DNA from: a virus
Direction: 5' to 3' (one strand)
Length of the DNA: 24,573 bases
IMG/VR virus record: IMGVR_UViG_3300012411_000621
Coordinates: 1-24,573 of that record
Positions 17,793 to 24,351 of the stretch are shown here, piece by piece. Positions within the stretch are counted from its first letter, which is position 1; each line of letters begins with the position of its first letter. The position numbers and the translations under genes were made by a program. Under the pieces are notes generated by a model that searched no databases, was not told where the DNA came from, and saw only the letters and a program-made list of their open reading frames with translations.

Positions 17793-17793
17793 T

Positions 17794-19830
17794 ATTTCTC
17801 AATATCGTATAGGAAAAGTTACAGTAGTAACTGGAAGTGCAGTAGTAATAGGAGAAAATACAGAATTTATTGATAATATTGAAGTGGGTTATAATTTTAA
17901 TATCTTAGGAGAGAATGTTATTTATACTATTCAATCTATAGATACTGACTTACAGATAACACTAACATCAAATTATACAGGAAATTCTGATAATAATTTA
18001 AATTATATTGTTGGTAGAGATTTTACGCAAAATCTTAATCTTCCAGAAATATGGCCTGGAGATAAAGATTGGGCATATCATTTAACTACAGGTTTAAGAA
18101 TAATAGATAATGCCTTAACTCAAACATTATTAACTACATCTTCTCCTATATTTAAAACTATAAAACTTACCGATCTTACCAATGGATATGTTCCTTACCA
18201 TGTCAATGATGCTACTGGATTAGCAAATTCTCCAATATTTACAGATGGAATAAATATCGGCATCGGGAGTACCACTCCAAATGATAAATTGGTTGTTACT
18301 TCTACCACAAATAATTATGGATTAACCGTTGAAGGGTCAGGTGATATTGGAGCAACATTCCGAATGATGACTGGTGGAACAAACTCTGGTGCTAGAAACT
18401 GGGGATTTGTTATACCGACCATAGTCAATGGTGATTTTGCGATTAGACAATCAGACGCTAAAGGTGGTGACCCTATTACTGCTGGAACGACAAGGTTCTA
18501 TATTAAAAACGACGGCAACGTGGGCATCGGGACGACTTCTTTTGGAACTTCAACAGTAAAAATATTAGCTTTAGGAGAAGGAACAGCACCTACAACAAGT
18601 CCTGCTGATATAGTTCAATTATGGTCTGCTAATGAAGGTGGTAGGGCAGGATATAATCAAATTCATATGAGGAATGAAGCTGGTCAGTCAGGAGCAATTG
18701 CATTTCAAGCACCATTACAAAACATTTTAGATAATACACAGTGGAAAATTTGGAGCAATGGGACGCTGGAGAATGTGGGGACGCAGATATCAGTAACCGG
18801 CATCACTGCCGGAGTCTGCGCTACGGCAAATACTCAGGGTCTTGCTATAGGTAAATTGGTCAAATTCGGAGCGGGCGGCTCCACGGCGAATACGACCTAT
18901 GAAGTCACCGCCCTTACTGCCAACGTATCGTTTACCATCAATAACACATCTATAACGGCTGCTACGGCGGTAACATGCTACGAAGTCACCCCCGGATGCG
19001 TGGGGGCAGATGCGAAGGGGCCAGAAGGGTGGTGGAAAGAAGGTGGCAACATAAGGTTGTGGAGAGAGTGCGAAGGCCCTAATACGCAACTTGGAGCACT
19101 CTATTCTTTAAAGGCGATAACTACCGCAATAAATCAAAGGATAGCCTGGAGTTACAATAGTTACGGCGTCCGCGATTTCAGAAAGACATTTGCCGGGCGA
19201 ACCGTGACTTTTGGATGCTGGGTGAAAACGTCAACGCCATCAAGTGTAACCATGCGATTTTACGATGATGTCTCAGGCTACACATCCTCAGCGCAACATA
19301 CAGGAGGTGGCAGCTGGGAATGGCTGGAAGTATCTCATGCTTTTTCATCCTCCATTGCCGATATCGGATTCTATATTTATAATCCCGTTTCAGGAACTAC
19401 AGTGTATCTTTCTCAGCCCATGCTCGTCTTCGGCTCCTCCATCGGACAGGGGAACTATCAGTCCGCCCCAAATGAGACCATCAACTTTGAAAGCCCCATC
19501 ACCCTTTCAAGTTGGAACGGCACTACCGCCGGAGCGGACGGAGTGGTCAACGTAGAAGTCGAGTCAGCCGGGAAAATAGGAAAGGGGGTCAAAGCCTTTA
19601 ATTTGAACCTCCTCGCAAAAGATAGCGCAGTTGCGGACGGCGTGGGCCTTAAGGCTCAGACTTCGAGCACAAACACCAGCGGCTTCTCCGTTCGTCCGCA
19701 GGTGAATAACCTGACCAATGCCGCCACGGGCAGGATAGGGGCAGATGCGAATGGGGACTTCTATGCAGATGTAACCGCAGGAGGTACTTTAACTTCCACA
19801 ATCAATGTAATAGGTGTCACATTAAACTAA
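17794..19830 (+). CDS. Tail fibre / receptor-binding protein with GC-rich C-terminal half
   Basis: I place the start at ATT 17794 because of the AGGAGGTG site and because the protein then begins ISQYRIGKVTVVTGSAVVIG, the usual start of phage fibre proteins that attach by a 'YR.G.V.V..GS..V.G' beta domain. A GTG at 17779 would add five residues but has no binding site. The product is 678 aa. The middle has 'NIGIGSTTPNDKLVV' and 'GNVGIGTTSF', the common GIGTTxP fibre repeats. Residues from about 320 on are coded by GC-rich DNA and include a likely jelly-roll carbohydrate-binding domain (SLKAITTAINQRIAWSY, then GRTVTFGCWVKTS, then VSGTTVYLSQPMLVFG). The C-terminus 'NGDFYADVTAGGTLTSTINV' is typical of fibre tips. 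It probably determines host range. Confidence 0.75.
   Translation: MSQYRIGKVTVVTGSAVVIGENTEFIDNIEVGYNFNILGENVIYTIQSIDTDLQITLTSNYTGNSDNNLNYIVGRDFTQNLNLPEIWPGDKDWAYHLTTGLRIIDNALTQTLLTTSSPIFKTIKLTDLTNGYVPYHVNDATGLANSPIFTDGINIGIGSTTPNDKLVVTSTTNNYGLTVEGSGDIGATFRMMTGGTNSGARNWGFVIPTIVNGDFAIRQSDAKGGDPITAGTTRFYIKNDGNVGIGTTSFGTSTVKILALGEGTAPTTSPADIVQLWSANEGGRAGYNQIHMRNEAGQSGAIAFQAPLQNILDNTQWKIWSNGTLENVGTQISVTGITAGVCATANTQGLAIGKLVKFGAGGSTANTTYEVTALTANVSFTINNTSITAATAVTCYEVTPGCVGADAKGPEGWWKEGGNIRLWRECEGPNTQLGALYSLKAITTAINQRIAWSYNSYGVRDFRKTFAGRTVTFGCWVKTSTPSSVTMRFYDDVSGYTSSAQHTGGGSWEWLEVSHAFSSSIADIGFYIYNPVSGTTVYLSQPMLVFGSSIGQGNYQSAPNETINFESPITLSSWNGTTAGADGVVNVEVESAGKIGKGVKAFNLNLLAKDSAVADGVGLKAQTSSTNTSGFSVRPQVNNLTNAATGRIGADANGDFYADVTAGGTLTSTINVIGVTLN
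18746..19800. other. GC-rich island inside the tail fibre gene
   Basis: Base composition changes abruptly inside one reading frame. The line 18961-19020 has 39 G+C of 60 and 19501-19560 has 35 of 60, against 17 of 60 at 20041-20100. Codons such as GCG, GGC, ACG, GCC and CTC appear, which are rare elsewhere. A milder GC rise also occurs at about 18250-18540, with an AT-rich stretch between (18541-18745). The frame is intact, so the segment looks like an acquired functional module and not damage. Confidence 0.85.
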
Positions 19831-19843
19831 AAAGGAGGAAACA

Positions 19844-20152
19844 ATGTTTGATTTAAAAGGAAGTAAAGAGATTTACAACAAAGGTAATATAAAACAAATA
19901 ATTATAGATAAAGATTCTATTACTATTTCATTTGAAGAAGGATATGAAGATAAAGATGGTAATTTTGTTCCTGTTGGTTCAGATCATATAATTCTTACAG
20001 AAGAAGAAAAAAACAATTTACTATCTGTAATTACAATAGAAAACTCAACAGAATCTTTTGTACAAAAAATAAGAAATGTTGAACCTGTTATGGAAGAAGA
20101 TATTATAACTGAGGGAGAATTATTAGAAGAAATGCAGGAACCAATAGAATAA
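19844..20152 (+). CDS. Small acidic protein downstream of the tail fibre
   Basis: The 102-aa ORF starts at ATG 19844 with AAAGGAGG upstream. It begins with beta strands (KGNIKQIIIDKDSITISFEEG, DGNFVPVGSDHIILTEEE), then a strongly acidic C-terminus (EPVMEEDIITEGELLEEMQEP). Base composition is back to the AT-rich background, unlike the fibre gene just before it. I do not recognise a family. Small genes directly after a fibre gene are often fibre chaperones or tail-associated proteins, but nothing in the sequence shows this. A 76-base non-coding gap follows; it holds an AT-only inverted repeat and no convincing promoter. Confidence 0.55.
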   Translation: MFDLKGSKEIYNKGNIKQIIIDKDSITISFEEGYEDKDGNFVPVGSDHIILTEEEKNNLLSVITIENSTESFVQKIRNVEPVMEEDIITEGELLEEMQEPIE

Positions 20153-20228
20153 AACTGAAATTTTTAATAAAAAATTGATAATAATACTAAGTAGTAAAAT
20201 CTAAATATCCTTAAGGGGGATACATCAT

Positions 20229-20654
20229 ATGAGAACAAAAATAATAACTTTAATTAATGCAAAAGATTCTTTAATTAAACTTCTAACTCAAACTATGCCA
20301 GCAAAAACAGCATACAGCATTATACGTTTAGCAAAAACAGTAGAAAAAGAATTTTTAATATTTCAAGAAGCAAGAAATAAAACTATTCTAACATACTGTT
20401 CATTAGATGATAATAAAAATCCTATAGTAGATGATCAAAATAATATTGTATTTGATGGTATTAATAAAGAAAAATTCTATGGGGAATTAAATGAACTTCT
20501 AAATAAAGAAATAGATATTTGGTTTGATCCAATTACTATGAAAGATTTAGGAGATAAACTAGAACTAAAGCCTACAGACTTGCTTTTACTAGAACCTTTT
20601 ATAAAAGATGAGGAAAATACTAATGAAGAATTTACTACTGCAAGCAAAGAATAA
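20229..20654 (+). CDS. Hypothetical phage protein, possibly DUF1617-like
   Basis: The 141-aa ORF starts at ATG 20229 with AAGGGGGA about 9 bases upstream. The first 60 residues (IITLINAKDSLIKLLTQTMP, then AKTAYSIIRLAKTVEKEF) form two helices, with the segment 'LP.k.AY.i.rl.k..e.E...f.e.R' that I associate with DUF1617-type phage proteins of unknown role. The rest is acidic with a DDNKNPIVDDQNN loop and a closing 'LELKPTDLLLLEPFI'. It has no catalytic motif. The assignment to DUF1617 is tentative. Its 3' end overlaps the next gene by about 32-47 bases in another frame. Confidence 0.6.
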   Translation: MRTKIITLINAKDSLIKLLTQTMPAKTAYSIIRLAKTVEKEFLIFQEARNKTILTYCSLDDNKNPIVDDQNNIVFDGINKEKFYGELNELLNKEIDIWFDPITMKDLGDKLELKPTDLLLLEPFIKDEENTNEEFTTASKE

Positions 20655-21075
20655 AATATTTTATACTCTGACTAAAACAGATGCGGATTTTATTAATCTA
20701 ATTTCCAGTTGGTTGTTACTTTTATGGGGAGTATGGTTATTACTCCCCTTTAATACCTTTGAAACTAGTATATTATATGAAACTCTCCATAATATATTTA
20801 AACCTTGTTTTTTATCAGAAAATTTTTGGGGTAGTATTTTTCTTATTGTAGGATTATTTCAATTAATCTCTTTTATTTATCTTATTCTACCAGTACAAAA
20901 ACTAAGTATGTATTTCTCTTTTATGGTTTGGACTATTCTAAGTTGTATCAGTATTTATCATTTAAAACAAGTACCTTCTATTTCTTTTGTTTTTCACTCT
21001 ATAATGGCAATTAGTACAGGTATTATTTACTTACGAATGGGAAAATTTTTGAAAAATCAAAGGAGAATTACTTAG
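20623..21075 (+). CDS. Four-helix membrane protein of unknown function
   Basis: Two starts are possible: ATG 20608 and ATG 20623. GAGG at 20610-20613 lies 9 bases before 20623, while 20608 has no binding site, so I use 20623 (150 aa). Four hydrophobic segments are clear: about SSWLLLLWGVWLLLPF, GSIFLIVGLFQLISFIYLIL, YFSFMVWTILSCISIY and FVFHSIMAISTGIIYL. The N-terminus is basic (KNLLLQAKNKIFYTLTKTD). The product is an integral inner-membrane protein at the head of the lysis region. A holin-like or other lysis-associated role is possible, but a cleaner holin candidate lies downstream. It overlaps the preceding gene. Confidence 0.65.
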   Translation: MKNLLLQAKNKIFYTLTKTDADFINLISSWLLLLWGVWLLLPFNTFETSILYETLHNIFKPCFLSENFWGSIFLIVGLFQLISFIYLILPVQKLSMYFSFMVWTILSCISIYHLKQVPSISFVFHSIMAISTGIIYLRMGKFLKNQRRIT

Positions 21076-21076
21076 A

Positions 21077-21454
21077 ATGAAATTAGAAGATGAAGATAAA
21101 TTAATTTGTAACTCTCCTTATTGTAAAATAGATAAAATTGAACCATTATTAGAAGATATAAGAAATAAACAAGAAGCATTTGCCACTGGCCTAAAAGAAT
21201 CTACGAAATTATTATTAGATTTAGTCTCAGATCAGAAATTAGTTCAAGAAAAATTTGAAAACATAAAAGAAAAGTTTCAAGAAAATAAAGAGATACATGA
21301 AGGATTTTTTGAAAGACTAAGACAAGTAGAAGTAAATAAAGAAGAAAAAAAAGATACAAAAGCATCTTATGCAGAAATTAAAACTTATTTATGGGATTTA
21401 GTTAAACTTGGTTCAGGTATACTATTAGCACTAAAATTAACAGGAAAAGTATAA
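21077..21454 (+). CDS. Coiled-coil protein with C-terminal membrane segment
   Basis: The 125-aa ORF starts at ATG 21077 with AAAGGAG about 11 bases upstream. The N-terminus has a cysteine pair in KLICNSPYCKIDK, then a long charged helix (about residues 20-95, e.g. SDQKLVQEKFENIKEKFQEN). It ends with one hydrophobic stretch (YLWDLVKLGSGILLALKLTG). This layout, soluble coiled coil then a single C-terminal membrane anchor, recalls XhlA-type lysis accessory proteins, but I see no sequence signature to confirm that. It abuts the next gene: the final TAA shares a base with the following ATG. Confidence 0.6.
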   Translation: MKLEDEDKLICNSPYCKIDKIEPLLEDIRNKQEAFATGLKESTKLLLDLVSDQKLVQEKFENIKEKFQENKEIHEGFFERLRQVEVNKEEKKDTKASYAEIKTYLWDLVKLGSGILLALKLTGKV

Positions 21455-21822
21455 TGACAACAACATGGAAAATAATTTTAATAGGATTTGGTATATTAAT
21501 ATTTTTTGCTTTAATAGGTTCATTTGGATTTAAGAAATATCAAGGATATATAGATAGTATAACTATATTAAAAACTCAATCTATAACAAAAACTATTGAA
21601 GTGTCTGAACAAGTAAAAATATTAGAACTTCAAGTACAGTCTCTAAAAAATGAGAATAAAAAACTTTCCAATGATACTTTAGTATTAAAAAATAATTATA
21701 ATATAATTAAAAATAATATAGTACAAAAGCAAAAAGAGATAGATAATATACCAAAAATTGATTCTGTAGAAAAAGCAAAAACTGTATTAAAGGACAATGG
21801 TTATGAAATATTTGATAAATAG
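21454..21822 (+). CDS. Inner-membrane coiled-coil protein, i-spanin-like
   Basis: The 122-aa product has one N-terminal membrane segment (IILIGFGILIFFALIGSFGF, residues about 7-26) and a long periplasm-facing coiled coil (VKILELQVQSLKNENKKLSN onwards) ending in KTVLKDNGYEIF. This is the topology of Rz-type i-spanins, which bridge to an outer-membrane partner and fuse the membranes at the last step of lysis in Gram-negative hosts. The next gene starts within its 3' end, as Rz1 genes often do. No sequence signature is diagnostic, so the name rests on topology and context. Confidence 0.55.
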   Translation: MTTTWKIILIGFGILIFFALIGSFGFKKYQGYIDSITILKTQSITKTIEVSEQVKILELQVQSLKNENKKLSNDTLVLKNNYNIIKNNIVQKQKEIDNIPKIDSVEKAKTVLKDNGYEIFDK

Positions 21823-22228
21823 TATTTTAATAATTTTATTAATATGCTGTCTAAGTACTTTTTCTTTAGCTCAAAATACTACTAGAATTTCTGATGAATC
21901 TATAATAAAACTTTCTAATGTTATAGAAGAATATTCTCAACAGAAAGATTTATTAGGATTATATAAACAAGGAAATGTAGAATTAGTAGAAACTAATAAA
22001 AAACAAGAAGAAATAATTAATAATGATACCAAAATAATGGATATACAAAAACAAGAAAAAGAGATTTTAGAAAATCATATAAAATTTCTTATAAATACTA
22101 TTGAAGTACAAAATCAGATAGCAGAAAAAGCATTAAAAAATACTAAACCTAGTTTTTGGGATAAATTATCTGATATGAGTTTGGGAGCAATGGTTGGTTC
22201 TACAATTATGGGAATATTATTGAGGTAA
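21803..22228 (+). CDS. Secreted coiled-coil protein with C-terminal hydrophobic segment, spanin-related
   Basis: ATG 21797 and ATG 21803 are both in frame. AAAGGA (21789-21794) is 2 bases from the first and 8 from the second, so 21803 is preferred (141 aa). It has a signal peptide (KYLINSILIILLICCLSTFSLA) with a type I cleavage site likely after FSLA, a coiled coil (about 20-100), and a C-terminal hydrophobic segment (LGAMVGSTIMGILLR). It overlaps the i-spanin-like gene by 20 bases in another frame, like Rz1 in Rz. Yet the LICC near the signal is a poor lipobox and the C-terminal segment is not typical of Rz1. It could be a non-lipoprotein partner, or a unimolecular spanin variant. Confidence 0.55.
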   Translation: MKYLINSILIILLICCLSTFSLAQNTTRISDESIIKLSNVIEEYSQQKDLLGLYKQGNVELVETNKKQEEIINNDTKIMDIQKQEKEILENHIKFLINTIEVQNQIAEKALKNTKPSFWDKLSDMSLGAMVGSTIMGILLR

Positions 22229-22233
22229 ATACT

Positions 22234-22503
22234 ATGATAAATAAAGAAATGAAAAGAACTATAACATCTATTATACTTTTCTTATTAAGTGGAGGATTAT
22301 ATCTATATTTAAAACTAACAGGAAATCCTGATTTATTTATTTTTAAAATCTTATTAGGAAATACAGGATTTTTAAATGCACATATAGTTAGAAAACTAGC
22401 TTTTGGTAAAGTAGATTGGAGTAATGATGAACAAAAAATGCTTAAGATTCTTATTATTGTTATGTATGGTATTTTTATTTATATCTATGCCATTGGTGGC
22501 TAA
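22234..22503 (+). CDS. Small membrane protein, holin-like
   Basis: The 89-aa ORF has two to three hydrophobic segments: ITSIILFLLSGGLYLYLKL, a short LFIFKILLGNTGFLNAHI, and the C-terminal MLKILIIVMYGIFIYIYAIGG. The 'GN.GFLNAHI.RKLAFGKVDW' stretch followed by a membrane helix ending 'YA.GG' is one I associate with small phage membrane proteins coded directly before an endolysin. Size, position and topology fit a holin, which would let the lytic enzyme reach the cell wall or depolarise the membrane. Its last 77-80 bases also encode the signal peptide of the endolysin in another frame. Holin is the best guess; no direct proof is visible. Confidence 0.6.
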   Translation: MINKEMKRTITSIILFLLSGGLYLYLKLTGNPDLFIFKILLGNTGFLNAHIVRKLAFGKVDWSNDEQKMLKILIIVMYGIFIYIYAIGG

Positions 22504-23038
22504 TAGTAAAGATAGATGTGTCTCCTATAAACAAGAGATAAGACGGATAAATTATTTTTATTGGGGCATGAATTTCCCTTATGAATATGCTATTGGACAA
22601 GCAAGACAAGAATCAAACTGTAGAGATTTTATAATAGCTTTTGATGGGGGAGAAGGAATTTTTCAGTTTATGCCAAATACCAGTAAATATATTAATAATA
22701 TTATGCATGAGAAAAATGATGCAATGAATGTATCTAATGCAATTAAAATGAATGCCTTTTACATGAATAAACTTCATAAAAGCAATCCTAATGGAAAATT
22801 ATTTATGACTTACATGATGTATAATTCAGGAACAAGTACTATTTTAAAAGATATTAAGAATAGTCACTCTTTTGAATATAGAGATATGAAAAAAGTATGT
22901 AATAGAAAAAAAATTAAATTAAAAAATGGAAATATTTTAGATTTATGTACTGTTGGTTATGATTACCCAAAAAGAGTTGAATTTTATGGATTAAAATATA
23001 GAGAAGGAAAAGAAAAACAAGAATATAAATTTTGGTAA
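22427..23038 (+). CDS. Endolysin: secreted lytic transglycosylase (SLT-like)
   Basis: The 204-residue ORF has tandem ATGs at 22424 and 22427; GGAG (22418-22421) is better spaced to the second. An N-terminal signal sequence (MNKKCLRFLLLLCMVFLFIS) with a likely cut after LVA precedes the enzyme. Counted from ATG 22424, the catalytic glutamate is E63 in ARQESNC; GEGIFQFMP at 76-84 matches the 'G.G..Q.mP' motif, and MMYNSG at 131-136 replaces the usual A-Y-N-A-G. These are the three signature motifs of SLT-family lytic transglycosylases, which cleave glycan strands of peptidoglycan. A secretion signal means export may not depend on a large-hole holin. A signal-anchor form is possible, since the hydrophobic run is long. 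Confidence 0.85.
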   Translation: MNKKCLRFLLLLCMVFLFISMPLVANSKDRCVSYKQEIRRINYFYWGMNFPYEYAIGQARQESNCRDFIIAFDGGEGIFQFMPNTSKYINNIMHEKNDAMNVSNAIKMNAFYMNKLHKSNPNGKLFMTYMMYNSGTSTILKDIKNSHSFEYRDMKKVCNRKKIKLKNGNILDLCTVGYDYPKRVEFYGLKYREGKEKQEYKFW

Positions 23039-23066
23039 ATTCTATGTCATTATAATGACATAGAAT
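23039..23066. repeat. 28-bp perfect palindrome after the endolysin stop
   Basis: Every base pairs: the left half is ATTCTATGTCATTA and the right half is its exact reverse complement. It begins directly after the TAA at 23036-23038. The following base pair (A/A) breaks the symmetry. It is AT-rich with no loop, so it is a weak terminator by itself; it could be a protein binding site or a second hairpin stacked before the main terminator. Confidence 0.9.
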
Positions 23067-23115
23067 AAGCCCACTATGATGATTACCCCCTTTCATCATT
23101 TGTGGGCTTTCTTTT
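23067..23115. terminator. Intrinsic terminator between convergent operons
   Basis: AAGCCCAC (23067-23074) pairs with GTGGGCTT (23102-23109), and inside it ATGATGA (23076-23082) pairs with TCATCAT (23093-23099), around a C-rich loop. TTTCTTTTT follows on the plus strand. It ends the late operon and overlaps the end of the minus-strand methyltransferase fragment, so it may stop transcription from both sides. Confidence 0.85.
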
Positions 23116-23348
23116 TATTCTTCTATTTTATCTTTAAACCATCTTGCACCTGAAACTGCCAAATGAGTACAAGGAGGGAATGCTAATAGCATATCCCATT
23201 CTTGGTTTAATGTTTTTCTTACATCTCCTTGTATATGTGGACCTTCAATTTCAGAAGGTAGAAGGTCACAAGATACTACCTCATGACCTTTTTTTCTAAA
23301 TGCTTCTCTCACTATACCTGAAAACTCACAAGCAACTAATACTCTCAT
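23115..23348 (-). pseudogene. DNA methyltransferase, C-terminally truncated
   Basis: The 77-aa product starts MRVLVACEFSG, the standard opening of a phage family of class I DNA methyltransferase-like proteins of about 200 aa or more. C7-G11 (CEFSG) is the cofactor-binding loop; CDLLPSE at about 27-33 and IQGDV at 39-43 follow; FPPCTHLAVSGARWF at about 57-71 holds the PPC catalytic motif. The frame then stops after FKDKIEE, where full-length members continue through an ENP-type motif and the target recognition part. About half or more of the protein is missing. A TTG at 23366 would add six residues, but ATG 23348 matches the family start and sits two bases after the upstream stop. It is probably inactive unless another fragment completes it. 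Confidence 0.7.
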
Positions 23349-23350
23349 TC

Positions 23351-23512
23351 CTATACTATCTCCCAATAAAAAGATACTTTTTCTTGAAAATCATCAAATA
23401 CAAACTGTTCTATCATATCTTCTATATCTTCCTTTGTCATATCCTCTTCAAATTCAGACTCATCTATCTTTAAATAATGAGGTCTTAATTTTCCTATATA
23501 ACCATCTTTCAC
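23351..23512 (-). CDS. Small acidic ORF, possibly broken at its start
   Basis: From GTG 23512 (minus strand) a 53-aa frame runs to a TAG at 23351-23353: it includes YIGKLRPHYLKIDESEFEED and MIEQFVFDDFQEKVSFYW. The GTG has no proper binding site. Upstream, AAAGGTG overlapping the phosphoesterase stop is well placed for ATG 23530, which is in the same frame, but that start reads M-K-I-R and then TAG. So the natural start seems to be cut off by a stop at codon 5. Either the gene is newly broken, or it is made weakly from GTG, or the tetrapeptide is regulatory. I do not recognise the acidic product. It sits between the phosphoesterase and the methyltransferase fragment in one minus-strand operon. 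Confidence 0.5.
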   Translation of the reverse strand: MKDGYIGKLRPHYLKIDESEFEEDMTKEDIEDMIEQFVFDDFQEKVSFYWEIV

Positions 23513-23542
23513 TTTCTATCTAATTTTCATGAACAAACACCT

Positions 23543-24334
23543 TTATAGAGTAACATCAATATTAACCCAAGTATTATTAGGTTTAATATTTATTGTGGCA
23601 CCACCTATTTTGGAAGGAGGAAATCCCATAGTTTCTTCCCAAGTAGAAGTGGAAGTATTTGTTAATGATTTCTTAAATGTCCCACATATAACCAATATTG
23701 TTGGACGAGCAATTAATTTAGTACCAGAAATTCCTAATCTTGGTATTTCATCAAATTGTAGTCTATGAACATGACCATATAGATGAATATCTCCTATATA
23801 AAAACTAGCATCCCTAGCAAACTTAGATAAATCTCCCCCTGAAGTTCTCCCTCCACCACCAAATCCATGATGTTGATGGATAATAACTGTTCTTCCTCTT
23901 CCACCATTTTCACTCATTATGAGTTTTATAAAACAAGAATATCCAGTATAAGGAACTCCCATTTTTTCTGCTAATCTTTTGGCAGGATTAGTACCACACT
24001 TTTTTACTATAGTATCTTCATGATTGCCCAAAGAAATATTAATAAATTGCTTTTTATATGGTTCTAGAATTTTATACAACTCATCAATCTGTTCATCTAC
24101 AATTTCTTCTGAAGAGATTGCATCAATACTTTTTCTATATCTTTTATCTGTTACTACAATAGAATCTAGAAAATCACCTACTCCAACAAAATAAGTATGT
24201 TTGTCTGAATCTGCAAGAAAATATTCTAATGCTTTTACATCACATAAAGCATGACCATAATGAATGTCAGCGATAGTTTTTATTTTAATAGTTTCTCCAT
24301 AATGGTATGGAATTTTTTTCTCAATTACAAGCAT
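23543..24334 (-). CDS. Metallophosphoesterase (calcineurin-like)
   Basis: The 263-aa product starts at ATG 24334 with AAGGAG upstream. It shows the full set of calcineurin-like motifs: D23-x-H25 (IADIHYG), G53-D54-x-x-D57 (VGDFLDS), G103-N104-H105-E106, H153-Q-H155-H156 and G187-H188-x-H190 (YGHVHR). These residues bind two metal ions and hydrolyse phosphoesters; the substrate could be nucleic acid ends, cyclic nucleotides or phosphoproteins. Phages often carry such genes in their early or replication region. The gene lies after an unknown ORF and before two small ORFs, all on the minus strand, with short gaps that suggest one transcript. The function class is clear; the exact substrate is not. 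Confidence 0.85.
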   Translation of the reverse strand: MLVIEKKIPYHYGETIKIKTIADIHYGHALCDVKALEYFLADSDKHTYFVGVGDFLDSIVVTDKRYRKSIDAISSEEIVDEQIDELYKILEPYKKQFINISLGNHEDTIVKKCGTNPAKRLAEKMGVPYTGYSCFIKLIMSENGGRGRTVIIHQHHGFGGGGRTSGGDLSKFARDASFYIGDIHLYGHVHRLQFDEIPRLGISGTKLIARPTILVICGTFKKSLTNTSTSTWEETMGFPPSKIGGATINIKPNNTWVNIDVTL

Positions 24335-24351
24335 TATTTTAATCTCTCCTT

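Noticed and set aside
17779-17793. GTG 17779 as the fibre start
   Set aside because: No binding site lies upstream; the AGGAGGTG would be inside the coding region, and the added residues MRRCN do not fit the usual fibre N-terminus.
18790-19555. Open frames on both strands inside the GC-rich island (e.g. minus 18790-19089 and plus 19265-19555)
   Set aside because: GC-rich DNA has fewer stop codons by chance; they lie inside the intact fibre frame, have no binding sites, and their products are low in structure (Pro/Arg/Ser-rich).
20153-20228. Promoter or terminator in the 76-base gap (TTGATA at 20175, AT-only hairpin at 20159-20176)
   Set aside because: No -10 element lies at 16-18 bases from TTGATA (the TAAAAT is only 14 bases away), and the hairpin has no G-C pairs.
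23529-23768. Plus-strand ORF of 79 codons opposite the phosphoesterase
   Set aside because: The minus-strand phosphoesterase has all its metal-binding motifs; this is its shadow.
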